This document shows positions 1-8,124 of a stretch of 18,736 nt of DNA, piece after piece; within the stretch, counting starts at the first letter, position 1; every line of letters begins with the position of its first letter. The stretch is taken from NCBI GenBank assembly GCA_037143735.1, contig JBAWYD010000043.1, forward strand, positions 1 through 18,736, read 5' to 3'. The DNA is from JAPLJQ01 sp037143735. Lineage in GTDB: Bacteria; Desulfobacterota; Syntrophia; Syntrophales; UBA2185. The notes beneath the pieces were generated by a model, which saw nothing but the letters and a program-made list of their open reading frames with translations, did not search any database and was not told where the DNA came from. Made by a program: the position numbers and the translations under genes.

Positions 1-2
1 AA

Positions 3-100
3 TGGCGGAAGTGCATGGGAATCGAACCCACCTGAGACGGTTTTAGCGCCCCACACCGAATTTGAAGTCCGGGAGGCCCACCAGTGACCTTGGCACTTCC
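3..100 (-). tRNA. selC: Selenocysteine tRNA (tRNA-Sec, anticodon UCA)
   Basis: This tRNA carries selenocysteine to in-frame UGA codons, delivered by SelB. Read on the minus strand, it has the 8-bp acceptor stem typical of bacterial tRNA-Sec (GGAAGTGC at 100-93 pairs with GCACTTCC at 14-7), discriminator G and an encoded CCA at 5-3. The D stem is AGGTC/GGCCT. The anticodon stem is CCGGA/TTCGG with the 7-base loop CTTCAAA, giving anticodon UCA (bases 65-63). A long variable arm (GGGGCG/CGTCTC with a 7-base loop) and a GTGGG/CCCAT T stem follow. All arms fold without forcing, and the start and end closely resemble E. coli selC. It lies 31 bases downstream of moeA on the same strand and may be transcribed with it; no separate promoter is obvious. 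selA, selB and selD are not in the window. Confidence 0.96.
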
Positions 101-131
101 GCAAAAGGAATTCACAAAATGATGCTAATTT

Positions 132-1373
132 CTATGGATACCCTGGTTTTGACGTCTGTTCCAGGGATCGGTCAATCAACTGGACCGCCACCTTTTCACC
201 GGCTTTGACGGACGTTGCATCCTCCGGCAGGACGATGAGGCCGTTTGCCCTGACCATGGATTTCAGGATGCCGGAACCCTGTTCGCCTGTGGTTGATACG
301 GCATATTGCCCGTTTTCATAATAAATCCTGGCCCGGATGAAATGCCTCGTTCCCTCCTTCTTCGTGATATCTTCCTTGAGCGTTGCGTTTACTGTCTTGC
401 GAAAAAGGTTTTTATGACCCGTCATTTTCAGGATGGATGGTCTTACAAACTGTTCGAAAGACACCATGGACGATACGGGATTGCCGGGCAGTCCGAATAT
501 CGGGATGCCTTCGAGGGAACCGAATGCAAGGGGTTTCCCCGGCCTCATTGCAACCTGCCAGAATTGCATGTTGTTTCCCACTTCCTTCATGATGTCCTTC
601 ACGAGATCGTAATCCCCCACGGATACACCGCCCGACGAGATGATGATATCGGCCCGGGTGGCCGCTTTGAATTTTGCGACGAGGTCCTCTCTCGTATCTT
701 TTGCGATACCGATCTGAAGAGGAATGCCTCCGCATTCGCTGATCTGGGCGGCTATGGAATAACTGTTGCTGCTGACAATCTGCCAGGGGGTCGGTCTCTC
801 GTCAATATCTACCAGCTCATCACCCGTAGCCAGGACGGCGACAACAGGTCTCTGATGGACGCTGATAAAAGACCGTCCCAGGGCTGCCAGCATCCCGATT
901 TCTGCGGGCCTGACGACATCTCCCCGGCAAATCACCTTCTCCCCTTCTCGAACATCTTCTCCCGCATTTCGGATGTCCTGTCCTTTGTGCGCCGCCGCGA
1001 AGATTCTGACTTTCCCGCCGTCCATTTCCGTATCTTCCATCCGCATTACCGCATCCGCCCCATCGGGGACAGGCGCTCCCGTCATGATTCTGGACGCCTC
1101 GCCCGGTCCCAAGCTCTTATGTGGAATTGCTCCAGCGGGGATATCTTCAATGACGGTCAATGTAACCGGACATTCTTTCGATGCTCCCCGTGTATCCTGC
1201 CAGCGGACGGCGTACCCGTCCATGGCGGAATTGTCTTTCGGCGGGATGTTTCGACCGGCATAGACATCCTCGCCGAGGACTCGGCCCAATGCGTCAAGGA
1301 TGCTCACCTTTTCAAGGGGTAAGGGGAATATGGCTTCAAGAATCCCGTTTAAAGCTTCTTCAACGCTGATCAT
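132..1373 (-). CDS. moeA: Molybdopterin molybdenumtransferase MoeA
   Basis: MoeA inserts molybdate into adenylylated molybdopterin, the last step of molybdenum cofactor synthesis in the cytoplasm. The 413-residue product has the usual family length. The N-terminal MoeA domain carries the NSAMDGYA motif (about residues 48-55). The MoCF-binding domain follows from about residue 177 (VAVLATGDEL, then SSGGVSVGDYD and MRPGKPLAFG, then GLPGNPVSS), and a C-terminal MoeA domain IV closes the protein. The ATG at 1373-1371 matches the normal N-terminus; a clear Shine-Dalgarno sequence is missing (only a distant GGAAAC). The gene is divergent from nadA and directly upstream of the tRNA-Sec gene. Both feed enzymes such as selenocysteine-containing, Mo- or W-dependent formate dehydrogenases, which is a plausible reason for the linkage but an inference. 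Confidence 0.96.
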   Translation of the reverse strand: MISVEEALNGILEAIFPLPLEKVSILDALGRVLGEDVYAGRNIPPKDNSAMDGYAVRWQDTRGASKECPVTLTVIEDIPAGAIPHKSLGPGEASRIMTGAPVPDGADAVMRMEDTEMDGGKVRIFAAAHKGQDIRNAGEDVREGEKVICRGDVVRPAEIGMLAALGRSFISVHQRPVVAVLATGDELVDIDERPTPWQIVSSNSYSIAAQISECGGIPLQIGIAKDTREDLVAKFKAATRADIIISSGGVSVGDYDLVKDIMKEVGNNMQFWQVAMRPGKPLAFGSLEGIPIFGLPGNPVSSMVSFEQFVRPSILKMTGHKNLFRKTVNATLKEDITKKEGTRHFIRARIYYENGQYAVSTTGEQGSGILKSMVRANGLIVLPEDATSVKAGEKVAVQLIDRSLEQTSKPGYP

Positions 1374-1408
1374 GATTCAAGGTTTGTTTCCGCAGGTGAT
1401 ATTTTTTT

Positions 1409-1420
1409 AGATAGCTATCT
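1409..1420. promoter_or_regulatory. 12-bp perfect palindrome, candidate operator
   Basis: AGATAGCTATCT is a perfect 12-bp palindrome. It covers the position where the -10 box of the moeA promoter should be, 36-47 bases upstream of the moeA start codon. A dimeric regulator bound here would block or remodel that promoter. I do not recognise it as a ModE site or any other named operator. Confidence 0.4.
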
Positions 1421-1440
1421 TAAATGAGGTTCCTTGTCAA
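1412..1440 (-). promoter_or_regulatory. Candidate moeA promoter with weak -10
   Basis: On the minus strand a consensus -35 box TTGACA (1440-1435) is followed after 17 bases by TAGCTA (1417-1412), a poor -10. A perfect -35 with a poor -10 that lies inside a palindrome suggests a regulated promoter. The transcript would start about 30 bases upstream of the moeA ATG. Confidence 0.45.
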
Positions 1441-1475
1441 TATATAAGGTGACGGATCAGGGTTCTCTTTTGTCC

Positions 1476-1504
1476 TTGAATAAAAATACCCCATAGGATA
1501 GTAA
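1476..1504 (+). promoter_or_regulatory. Candidate nadA promoter
   Basis: TTGAAT (1476-1481), a 17-base spacer and TAGTAA (1499-1504) form a moderate sigma-70-like promoter facing nadA. It would give a leader of about 75 bases that includes the REP-like repeat. Confidence 0.35.
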
Positions 1505-1523
1505 TAGCGATTAAACCGACCAG

Positions 1524-1560
1524 CCGGGAACTGGATCACGGATCAAGTCCGGAATGACAA
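1524..1560. repeat. REP-like dispersed repeat fragment in the nadA leader
   Basis: The stretch CGGATCAAGTCCGGAATGAC resembles a short repeat seen in many proteobacterial genomes (usual form close to GGATCAAGTCCGGGATGACA, which reads CHSGLDP on the opposite strand); that identification is from memory. The copy can fold: bases 1524-1537 (CCGGGAACTGGATC) pair imperfectly with 1541-1552 (GATCAAGTCCGG), with one mismatch and a 2-base bulge. The repeat supplies the ATG at 1554, which is therefore unlikely to be the true nadA start. Confidence 0.5.
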
Positions 1561-1586
1561 CTGAGGGAAAAGAGGTTTGCCGCAAG

Positions 1587-2495
1587 ATGGATCAGAGAGA
1601 GTTGCAGAACAAGATCAGGAAGTTGCTGAAAGACAGGCACGCCGTTTTGCTCGTTCATTATTATCAACCGGGAGAGATTCAGGATATTGCGGACATTCTT
1701 GGAGATTCTCTGGCATTGAGCCTGGGAGCCGCCAAAACGGATGCCGATGTGATTGTCTTTGCCGGTGTTCACTTCATGGCGGAAAGTGCGTCCATCATCT
1801 GTCCTGACAAAACGGTTCTCCTTCCGAGACTGGATGTCGGGTGTCCCCTTGCCGACATGATTACTGTGGATCAACTGGTCCAGGCAAGAAAAAGCCATCC
1901 CGGTGTTCCCATCGTTACCTATATCAATTCGTCCGCCGAGATAAAAGCCCATAGCGATATATGCTGTACCTCCTCGAATGCGTTAAATGTCGTCGCCTCT
2001 CTTGGAGACAAAACGGTCATCATGGCGCCTGACGGAAACCTGGCCCGTTATATCTCCGGATTTACCGATAAACATATCATCCCCTGGGATGGATACTGTC
2101 CCGTCCATCATTTTTTGACAGTGGATGACGTCAGAAAGGCAAAGCGAAAGTATCCCCGGGCGCTGTTTGCCGCCCATCCCGAATGTAGTCCCGATGTCCT
2201 TGCAATGGCTGATTTTGCAGGGGGGACGGGAGGAATCCTCAGGTTTGCCGGGGAATCCGGTGTCAGCGCGATGATTATCGGTACGGAAATGGGACTCCTG
2301 CATCAGTTGAAGAAACAAAATCCGAAAATGACCTTCATTCCCGCGTCGGAAAAATTGATCTGCCGGACCATGAAACTCATTACCCTGAATGATATATTCG
2401 ACGCCCTTTCAGAGATGAAGCATATAATCCGGGTGCCGGAAGAGATAAGAATTCCCGCCCGGAAGGCCCTTGACAGGATGCTTGCGATTCCATGA
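1587..2495 (+). CDS. nadA: Quinolinate synthase NadA
   Basis: NadA condenses iminoaspartate with dihydroxyacetone phosphate to quinolinate in NAD synthesis, using an oxygen-sensitive [4Fe-4S] cluster. From the ATG at 1587 the protein is 302 residues. The three expected cluster ligands are present: C86 (DVGC), C171 (WDGYC) and C259 (ICRTMK), spaced almost as in the Thermotoga enzyme. HYYQ (24-27), YINSSAE (112-118), HPEC (197-200) and GTEMG (232-236) are family motifs. I prefer 1587 to the in-frame ATG at 1554, because 1554 lies inside a repeat fragment and 1587 gives the usual N-terminus, with AAGAGG 12 bases upstream. The motif normally read as GST is GGT here. The stop overlaps the mfd start (ATGA), so translation of the two is probably coupled. 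No nadB or nadC lies nearby. Confidence 0.95.
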   Translation: MDQRELQNKIRKLLKDRHAVLLVHYYQPGEIQDIADILGDSLALSLGAAKTDADVIVFAGVHFMAESASIICPDKTVLLPRLDVGCPLADMITVDQLVQARKSHPGVPIVTYINSSAEIKAHSDICCTSSNALNVVASLGDKTVIMAPDGNLARYISGFTDKHIIPWDGYCPVHHFLTVDDVRKAKRKYPRALFAAHPECSPDVLAMADFAGGTGGILRFAGESGVSAMIIGTEMGLLHQLKKQNPKMTFIPASEKLICRTMKLITLNDIFDALSEMKHIIRVPEEIRIPARKALDRMLAIP

Positions 2496-5400
2496 TGATG
2501 AAGACAGCCCCCGCTTTTGATGCCCTGTTTGACCGGATCGGTCGTGGAGAAAAAAAATTCCAATTCAGCGGTCTTCAGGGTTCGGCAAAAGCCCTCCTTG
2601 TCTCCATTCTTTTCAGACGAATACAAAAAACGCTGATCGTCGTATCCCCGACAGAAAAAGAAGGGGGGAACATTTTTCGGGATATCTCCTTTTTTCTTGA
2701 TGGAGATATGGATCATGTTTTTCTGTACCCTGCGTGGGATGTTCTTTCCACGGATGTATTTGCATTCCAGCGGGAAGTGGAATTATCCCGGATAGAGATT
2801 TTGTACCATCTGCTGGCCGGAAAAAAATCCATCATCATCCTTCCACTGAGAGCCATGATGCAGAAGGTCATGCCTCGGCCGGTTTTCACAGACTATGTTG
2901 AAACGATTTCCATCGGGGACAGCATTGAACGGGATCACCTGACAGCTAAGCTTATTGCGGGAGGTTACACCCGGGTGACCCTTGTGGAAGAGAAGGGAGA
3001 ATTCAGCCTGAGAGGCCACGTGATCGATGTCTATCCTCCCGCCGCTGCCCGCCCTTTCCGAATGGAATTTATCGGAGACGAGCTGGAGTCCATCAGGGAA
3101 TTTGACACGGCCTCACAGCGATCAACGGGTGAACTGGCCGAATTTATCCTTCTGCCGACGCGAGAGGTGATCTTGTCCGAGGAGCGAAAACAGCAGGCCG
3201 CGAGCAATGTCAGGTACAGGGCCAATGAACTTGAGCTTCCCCGAATGGTTAAGACCCGTCTTGTGGAAATGATGGAAAATAACGTCATGTCTTCGGTAAA
3301 TCCTCTCTTCATTCCCATGTTTTACGAATCGCTTGATCATGAGCAGGGGGGCGAAGGACTGTCGGTGAAAGAAACCTTGGGAACATTCTTCGACTACTTG
3401 CCAATGGACAGCATCATGATTTTCGACAATATCCTCTCCATCAGGCAGGCAGAAGAGCGTATCGAGAATGAAATCGACCGTTTTTTAATGAAAGCCCGCA
3501 GTGAGGAAAAGTTCCACCTGGAGAAAACGTCCTCTTACCTAACAGGGGCACAATGGCAGGGACGCTGTGAGCCTTTTCAGAAGGTTCACCTTGACGAGCT
3601 GACTTTTGGTACGGGAAGGGATGACGAGAGCGTGCATATGGGCATGGCCGTAAATCCCCTGACGAAAATACGGGCGCCCCGTGAGGCGGAAGGCATGCTC
3701 CATCCCGTTGTGGAACAGATCAGAGCATGGCTTCGGGATGGGAATCTGGTCACATTTTTATGCGCCGGACAGGAAGAGGTGCACCGTATGGACCATCTGT
3801 TGAATCAGTATGACCTTTCAGCGGGCATGGGGAAGGGTCCCTTTTTATCGGACCTCGATCAGGGGATGCATCGCGGAAGGTTGGTCCTGAGAGAAGGGAG
3901 AATAACGTCCGGGTTTCATCTGCCCGACCTGAAGCTGGTCATCATCACCGACGAGGAGATCTTCGGCAAGAAGGTTTCAAGAAGGTCCGCGAAATCTACC
4001 AGGGAAGGATACTTCCTGAAGTCCTTTGGGGAACTTACGGAAGGGAATTATGTGGTCCACACGGACCACGGCATCGGGTTATATCGGGGGCTCCAGAAAC
4101 TGCACATCGGTGGAATCGAGAATGATTTCCTCCTTCTGGAATATCTTGATGGAGACAAACTATACCTTCCCGTTGACCGTCTTGATCAGATTCAGAGGTA
4201 CATCGGTCCGGAGGATTTCGTGCCCAGGGTTGACAAGCTGGGGGGGACATCCTGGGATGTGGTGAAGGAAAAGGTCAAGAAGTCGGTCCGTGAAGTTGCG
4301 GAAGAGCTGGTTTCCATCTATGCCGCCCGGGAGGTCATGGAAAGACATTCTTATTCTCAGCCGGACAGGGTCTATGATGAATTCTGCTCGACCTTTGAGT
4401 ATGAGGAGACGCCTGATCAGGCCAGATCCATTGAGGATGTTCATCTGGATATGAACTGTGCCAAGCCCATGGACCGGCTTGTTTGCGGCGATGCGGGATT
4501 CGGCAAGACCGAAGTGGCCCTGCGGGCTTCTTTCAGGGCCGCCATGGACGGGAAGCAGGTGGCTGTTCTTGTGCCTACGACGATTCTGGCGGAGCAGCAT
4601 TTTCAGAATTTTTCCCGGAGGTTGAAAAACTATCCCGTCTGTGTTGAAGTGCTGAACCGGCTGAAAACAAAGGCCGACCAGAAAAAAATCGTCGAGAGGA
4701 TTCGCAAGGGGACCGTGGATATCCTCATCGGCACCCATCGAATATTGCAGGACGATATAACATTCAAGGACCTGGGACTTGTGGTTATCGATGAGGAGCA
4801 GCGTTTCGGGGTAGCGCATAAAGAGAAGCTCAAGAAGCTCCGAACGCTGGTCGATGTCCTGACGCTGACGGCAACCCCTATTCCCAGGACGCTTCATCTT
4901 TCTCTTGTGGGCATCCGCGATCTGTCGATCATTCATACACCGCCGGAGAACCGGCTTCCCGTCAAGACGTATGTCCTCGAATTTGATGAGGATGTTATCC
5001 GGGAGGCCATCCGTCAGGAAATCAAAAGAGGTGGTCAGACCTTTTTTCTCCACGACAGGGTACAGTCCATTTATCGGATGGCATCGTTTATTGAAAAGCT
5101 TGTCCCGGAAGCTGTTGTCGACGTGGTCCATGGCCGCATGAAGGCAAAAGAGATTGAACAGGCCATGGCAAACTTTATCAGGCGGGACTGCAATATCCTC
5201 GTTTGTACATCCATCGTTGCGTCCGGTCTGGATATTCCGTCGGCCAATACTATCATCATCAATCGGGCAGACCGGTTCGGGCTCGCGCAACTTTATCAAC
5301 TCAGAGGCAGAGTGGGAAGATCAAAGGAAGAGGCTTATGCCTATCTTCTTGTGCCGAAAGGCGCCATGCTCTCCAGGGATGCACAGAGACGGCTCCGCGT

Positions 5401-6028
5401 TATCATGGAGTTTTCCGAACCGGGGTCCGGCTTCAGAATCGCCTCCAATGACCTGGAAATAAGGGGAACGGGGAATATCCTCGGAACATCCCAATCCGGC
5501 CATATTTCCGCTGTGGGATATGAACTCTATACGGAGTTGATGGAAAAGACCATCCGGGAGATCAAGGGTGAACCTGTTTCCGGGGAGGAGATTAAACCGG
5601 AAATACATTTGAACCTGCCGGCGTTTATTCCCGAGGACTATATGGCGGACGTGAACAGGAGGCTTGTCACCTACAAGAGGTTGTCCATGGCGCCTGATGA
5701 TGACGCTCTGATCGAGATCAGAGCAGAATTAATGGACTGTTTCGGATATATTCCCCCGGAGGTTGAGACCCTCTTTGATGTCATCCGCATCAGGAATCTT
5801 GTGAAGGTTGTCAAGGGGACAAAGATGGGTTACGATGGCAAGCACATGTTCATATCTTTTCATTCGGACAGCCCTGTGGATCCTTTAAAAATTGTACGCA
5901 TGTCTCAAGGAGGCATGAAAAATGTGCGGTTAACTCCGGATTTAAAACTCTATGTCTCCATGCCGGGGCTTCACGGGAACCAGATCATCGAAAAGGCAAA
6001 GGGCTTGTTGCACATGTTAATTGACTGA
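2492..6028 (+). CDS. mfd: Transcription-repair coupling factor Mfd
   Basis: Mfd is a DNA translocase that removes RNA polymerase stalled at DNA damage and recruits UvrA. The 1178-residue product is full length. The N-terminal third is the UvrB-like module (SGLQGSAKA near residue 26). The RNA polymerase-interacting domain begins near residue 515 (VVHTDHGIGLYRG). The superfamily 2 motor carries Walker A GDAGFGKT (666-673), the DEEQ box (from 767), TATPIPRTL and QLRGRVGR (936-943). The C-terminal TRCF domain follows. The start is set by the ATGA overlap with nadA; there is no strong Shine-Dalgarno sequence, so coupling to nadA translation is likely. The downstream genes follow closely on the same strand up to uvrA, the partner in excision repair. 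Confidence 0.97.
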   Translation: MMMKTAPAFDALFDRIGRGEKKFQFSGLQGSAKALLVSILFRRIQKTLIVVSPTEKEGGNIFRDISFFLDGDMDHVFLYPAWDVLSTDVFAFQREVELSRIEILYHLLAGKKSIIILPLRAMMQKVMPRPVFTDYVETISIGDSIERDHLTAKLIAGGYTRVTLVEEKGEFSLRGHVIDVYPPAAARPFRMEFIGDELESIREFDTASQRSTGELAEFILLPTREVILSEERKQQAASNVRYRANELELPRMVKTRLVEMMENNVMSSVNPLFIPMFYESLDHEQGGEGLSVKETLGTFFDYLPMDSIMIFDNILSIRQAEERIENEIDRFLMKARSEEKFHLEKTSSYLTGAQWQGRCEPFQKVHLDELTFGTGRDDESVHMGMAVNPLTKIRAPREAEGMLHPVVEQIRAWLRDGNLVTFLCAGQEEVHRMDHLLNQYDLSAGMGKGPFLSDLDQGMHRGRLVLREGRITSGFHLPDLKLVIITDEEIFGKKVSRRSAKSTREGYFLKSFGELTEGNYVVHTDHGIGLYRGLQKLHIGGIENDFLLLEYLDGDKLYLPVDRLDQIQRYIGPEDFVPRVDKLGGTSWDVVKEKVKKSVREVAEELVSIYAAREVMERHSYSQPDRVYDEFCSTFEYEETPDQARSIEDVHLDMNCAKPMDRLVCGDAGFGKTEVALRASFRAAMDGKQVAVLVPTTILAEQHFQNFSRRLKNYPVCVEVLNRLKTKADQKKIVERIRKGTVDILIGTHRILQDDITFKDLGLVVIDEEQRFGVAHKEKLKKLRTLVDVLTLTATPIPRTLHLSLVGIRDLSIIHTPPENRLPVKTYVLEFDEDVIREAIRQEIKRGGQTFFLHDRVQSIYRMASFIEKLVPEAVVDVVHGRMKAKEIEQAMANFIRRDCNILVCTSIVASGLDIPSANTIIINRADRFGLAQLYQLRGRVGRSKEEAYAYLLVPKGAMLSRDAQRRLRVIMEFSEPGSGFRIASNDLEIRGTGNILGTSQSGHISAVGYELYTELMEKTIREIKGEPVSGEEIKPEIHLNLPAFIPEDYMADVNRRLVTYKRLSMAPDDDALIEIRAELMDCFGYIPPEVETLFDVIRIRNLVKVVKGTKMGYDGKHMFISFHSDSPVDPLKIVRMSQGGMKNVRLTPDLKLYVSMPGLHGNQIIEKAKGLLHMLID

Positions 6029-6037
6029 CGGAGGAAG

Positions 6038-7045
6038 ATGTCGACAAAAAGTCGCAAAGCTTTAATAATGAGGGGGTTCCTGCCTTTTACTGTCCACGGC
6101 GTCCTTCTCTGGACACTTGCATTGTGGGCGGTTTTTCTTTTTCCGTGCGGCTGCCAGAAAGACGACGCCCCCATGGCCGTTGCAACTGTTAATGGTGAAA
6201 GGGTTACGATTGTTGAGTTCGGGGAAAGATTCGCGAATGCGCTAATCTTTGCGGGAGATCGTTCTTTCCTGAAACCGGAGGATTACGATCGCCTGAAGGA
6301 AGAGGTCCTGAAGGTTCTGATCGATGAAAAAATCATGCTTTTGCGTGCCGGTGAACTGAAGATATCGGTAAGTGACGCCGAGCTGACAAAAAAAATGGAG
6401 GAGACAAAAGAAGGTTATTCACCGGAAGCTTTTGAAAAGGTTCTTGAAACACAGAAAATCCATTATGATGTCTGGAAAAGAGAATTGAAAACACGAATGA
6501 TAATCGAGAAGCTCATGGCGTCTGATGTGGATGCGGGAATTTCCGTTACGGAGGAAGAAGCGGAAGCGTACTTTCATAGCCACAGGAAAGAATACGCACC
6601 GGAGAATCGAGTGCACATCGCCCAGATTGTCCTGCCCGATAGGGAAAAGGCCCGGAATGTTCTGAAGCGATTGAAGGGGGGAGATGATTTTGATAAGGTT
6701 GCCCGGGAAGTTTCCATCGGACCAGAGGCAATCCGGGGGGGTGATCTCGGATTTGTCAGTCGCGGTGTTATGCCGGAGACCATTGATGCAGCGATCTTTT
6801 CTTTGCCTTCCGGCGCCGTCAGCGAGGTCATAAAAAGTCCCTATGGCTATCATGTTTTCAGGATCATACAAAAAGAAAAAGGCAGAAGAATGTTTTCTGA
6901 TATAAAAGACCGGGTCATATCGGATATGAAAAGACAGAAAGAAGAACAGGCATATGTTCTATGGATTTCAGGCTTGCGATCACGGGCAGTCATAAAAATT
7001 GACAGCTCCCTTTTGGGTATGGGGACGATCCCGGAAGGTCGGTAA
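6038..7045 (+). CDS. PpiC-type peptidyl-prolyl isomerase, probable lipoprotein
   Basis: This 335-residue exported protein belongs to the SurA/PrsA/PpiC group, which fold proteins in the cell envelope. A long hydrophobic leader (about residues 12-36) ends in FPCGCQ, where C37 or C39 could be lipidated, although the lipobox is not canonical. A SurA-N-like helical domain covers about residues 47-160 (VATVNGERVTIVEFGERF). A single parvulin domain follows at about residues 192-282 (HIAQIVLPD, then GGDLGFVSRG, then SPYGYHVFRI). It starts 9 bases after the mfd stop, with GGAGG three bases before the ATG. The next gene encodes a second chaperone of the same kind, so the pair looks like a duplication that took on separate roles. 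Confidence 0.88.
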   Translation: MSTKSRKALIMRGFLPFTVHGVLLWTLALWAVFLFPCGCQKDDAPMAVATVNGERVTIVEFGERFANALIFAGDRSFLKPEDYDRLKEEVLKVLIDEKIMLLRAGELKISVSDAELTKKMEETKEGYSPEAFEKVLETQKIHYDVWKRELKTRMIIEKLMASDVDAGISVTEEEAEAYFHSHRKEYAPENRVHIAQIVLPDREKARNVLKRLKGGDDFDKVAREVSIGPEAIRGGDLGFVSRGVMPETIDAAIFSLPSGAVSEVIKSPYGYHVFRIIQKEKGRRMFSDIKDRVISDMKRQKEEQAYVLWISGLRSRAVIKIDSSLLGMGTIPEGR

Positions 7046-7066
7046 AGGGAACAGGCTGTTATTGTG

Positions 7067-7090
7067 CGGGGAAAAAGTTGCCTTTCCCCG
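7067..7090 (+). other. Stem-loop between the two isomerase genes
   Basis: CGGGGAAA (7067-7074) and TTTCCCCG (7083-7090) form a perfect 8-bp stem with an 8-base loop, and can be extended by wobble pairs outside. No T-run follows, so it is not a standard intrinsic terminator. It sits in the 80-base gap within the mfd to uvrA run and may act in mRNA processing or stability, or as a partial terminator. Confidence 0.6.
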
Positions 7091-7125
7091 TATGAGGGAA
7101 ACGGAAACTCGACAAGAGGAGGAAG

Positions 7126-8100
7126 ATGGTTGTGAAGATATTCAAGGCCTTGAGCGTTTTTATTGTGACAGGGGTGCTTCTGACGACGACAGTGAGTGCT
7201 GAAATCGTGGACAGAATCGTGGCGGTTGTAAATGACGAAATCATCACCCTGTCGGAATTAAATAATAACTTTGAATCTTACAGGAAAAGAATAGAGGAAT
7301 CCTACAAAAATCAGGACCTGGTTAAAATCATGGCGGAGGCGAGACTGGTTATGTTGAACAAATTGATTGATCAGAGCCTCATTGAACAGGAAACGAAAAA
7401 ATCCGGTCTCACTATCAAGGATGACGAGGTGATGGATACGATTCAAAACTTTCTCAAGCAAAGAAATATCCGGATGGAGGACCTTTTGAATTCCCTTGTC
7501 AAGGAGGGGTCCACCTTCGAGGAGTATAAAAAGGATGTCAGAAATCAGCTTATCAGGATGAAATTGGTCAGGCGTCATATCCAGTCCAAAATCGCAGTGA
7601 GCGAGGAAGAGATCGGCGACTATTACCTGAAACATCGAGAGGATTATGAGGGCAAAGAGGCCGTCAGGATCAAACAGATCCTGATTCCGCTTCCGAAGAA
7701 CGTGGATGCGACAACAAAGGCAAAGATTAAGGGGGAGATTGACATGATTTACAAACGCCTGAAAAACGGAGAGCCCTTTGATCTGCTTGCTGCCCGCTAT
7801 TCACAGGGACCTGCCGCAAGTGCCGTGGGGGATCTCGGTTTCGTTGAAAAGGGAATGATCCTTCCTGTTGTTGAAAATGCCGCCTTCAGTCTGAAAGTGG
7901 ATGAGATGAGCGGGGTCATTGAATCACCCATAGGTTTTCATATTATCATGGTCACCGACAAGAGGGGCGCAGGAATAAAACCCATTGAATTCGTCCGGAT
8001 AGAAATCAGAGAAAAGCTGGAAGGAGAGAAAATGGAGAAGAAGTATAATGAATGGATCAGTGACCTGAGAAACAAGTCCCACATTGAGATCAAGCTTTGA
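7126..8100 (+). CDS. SurA-like periplasmic peptidyl-prolyl isomerase
   Basis: This 324-residue protein is a SurA-type chaperone, which helps outer-membrane proteins fold in the periplasm. A signal peptide spans about residues 1-25, with likely cleavage after VSA. The SurA N-terminal domain follows (IVDRIVAVVNDEIITLSEL, about 27-45, then helices to about 175). One parvulin domain (about residues 183-280) shows IKQILIPLP, GDLGFVEKGM and ESPIGFHIIMV. E. coli SurA is about 430 residues with two parvulin domains; this one has a single domain. AGGAGG ends three bases before the ATG. A GTG two codons later would have better spacing, but it leaves the signal peptide unchanged. The gene is co-directional with the related isomerase upstream and uvrA 24 bases downstream. 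Confidence 0.88.
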   Translation: MVVKIFKALSVFIVTGVLLTTTVSAEIVDRIVAVVNDEIITLSELNNNFESYRKRIEESYKNQDLVKIMAEARLVMLNKLIDQSLIEQETKKSGLTIKDDEVMDTIQNFLKQRNIRMEDLLNSLVKEGSTFEEYKKDVRNQLIRMKLVRRHIQSKIAVSEEEIGDYYLKHREDYEGKEAVRIKQILIPLPKNVDATTKAKIKGEIDMIYKRLKNGEPFDLLAARYSQGPAASAVGDLGFVEKGMILPVVENAAFSLKVDEMSGVIESPIGFHIIMVTDKRGAGIKPIEFVRIEIREKLEGEKMEKKYNEWISDLRNKSHIEIKL

Positions 8101-8124
8101 AAACAGGGATCAGGGTTTAGTTGA

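Noticed and set aside
306..1322. Long open frame on the plus strand opposite moeA
   Set aside because: It is antisense to a well-conserved gene, its product resembles no family I know, and it has no ribosome site.
1554..1586. Upstream ATG as the nadA start
   Set aside because: It lies in a dispersed repeat fragment and gives an N-terminus unlike the family; the ATG at 1587 fits better.
4160..5299. Long open frame on the minus strand opposite mfd
   Set aside because: It mirrors the codon pattern of the conserved Mfd motor domain and has no features of its own.
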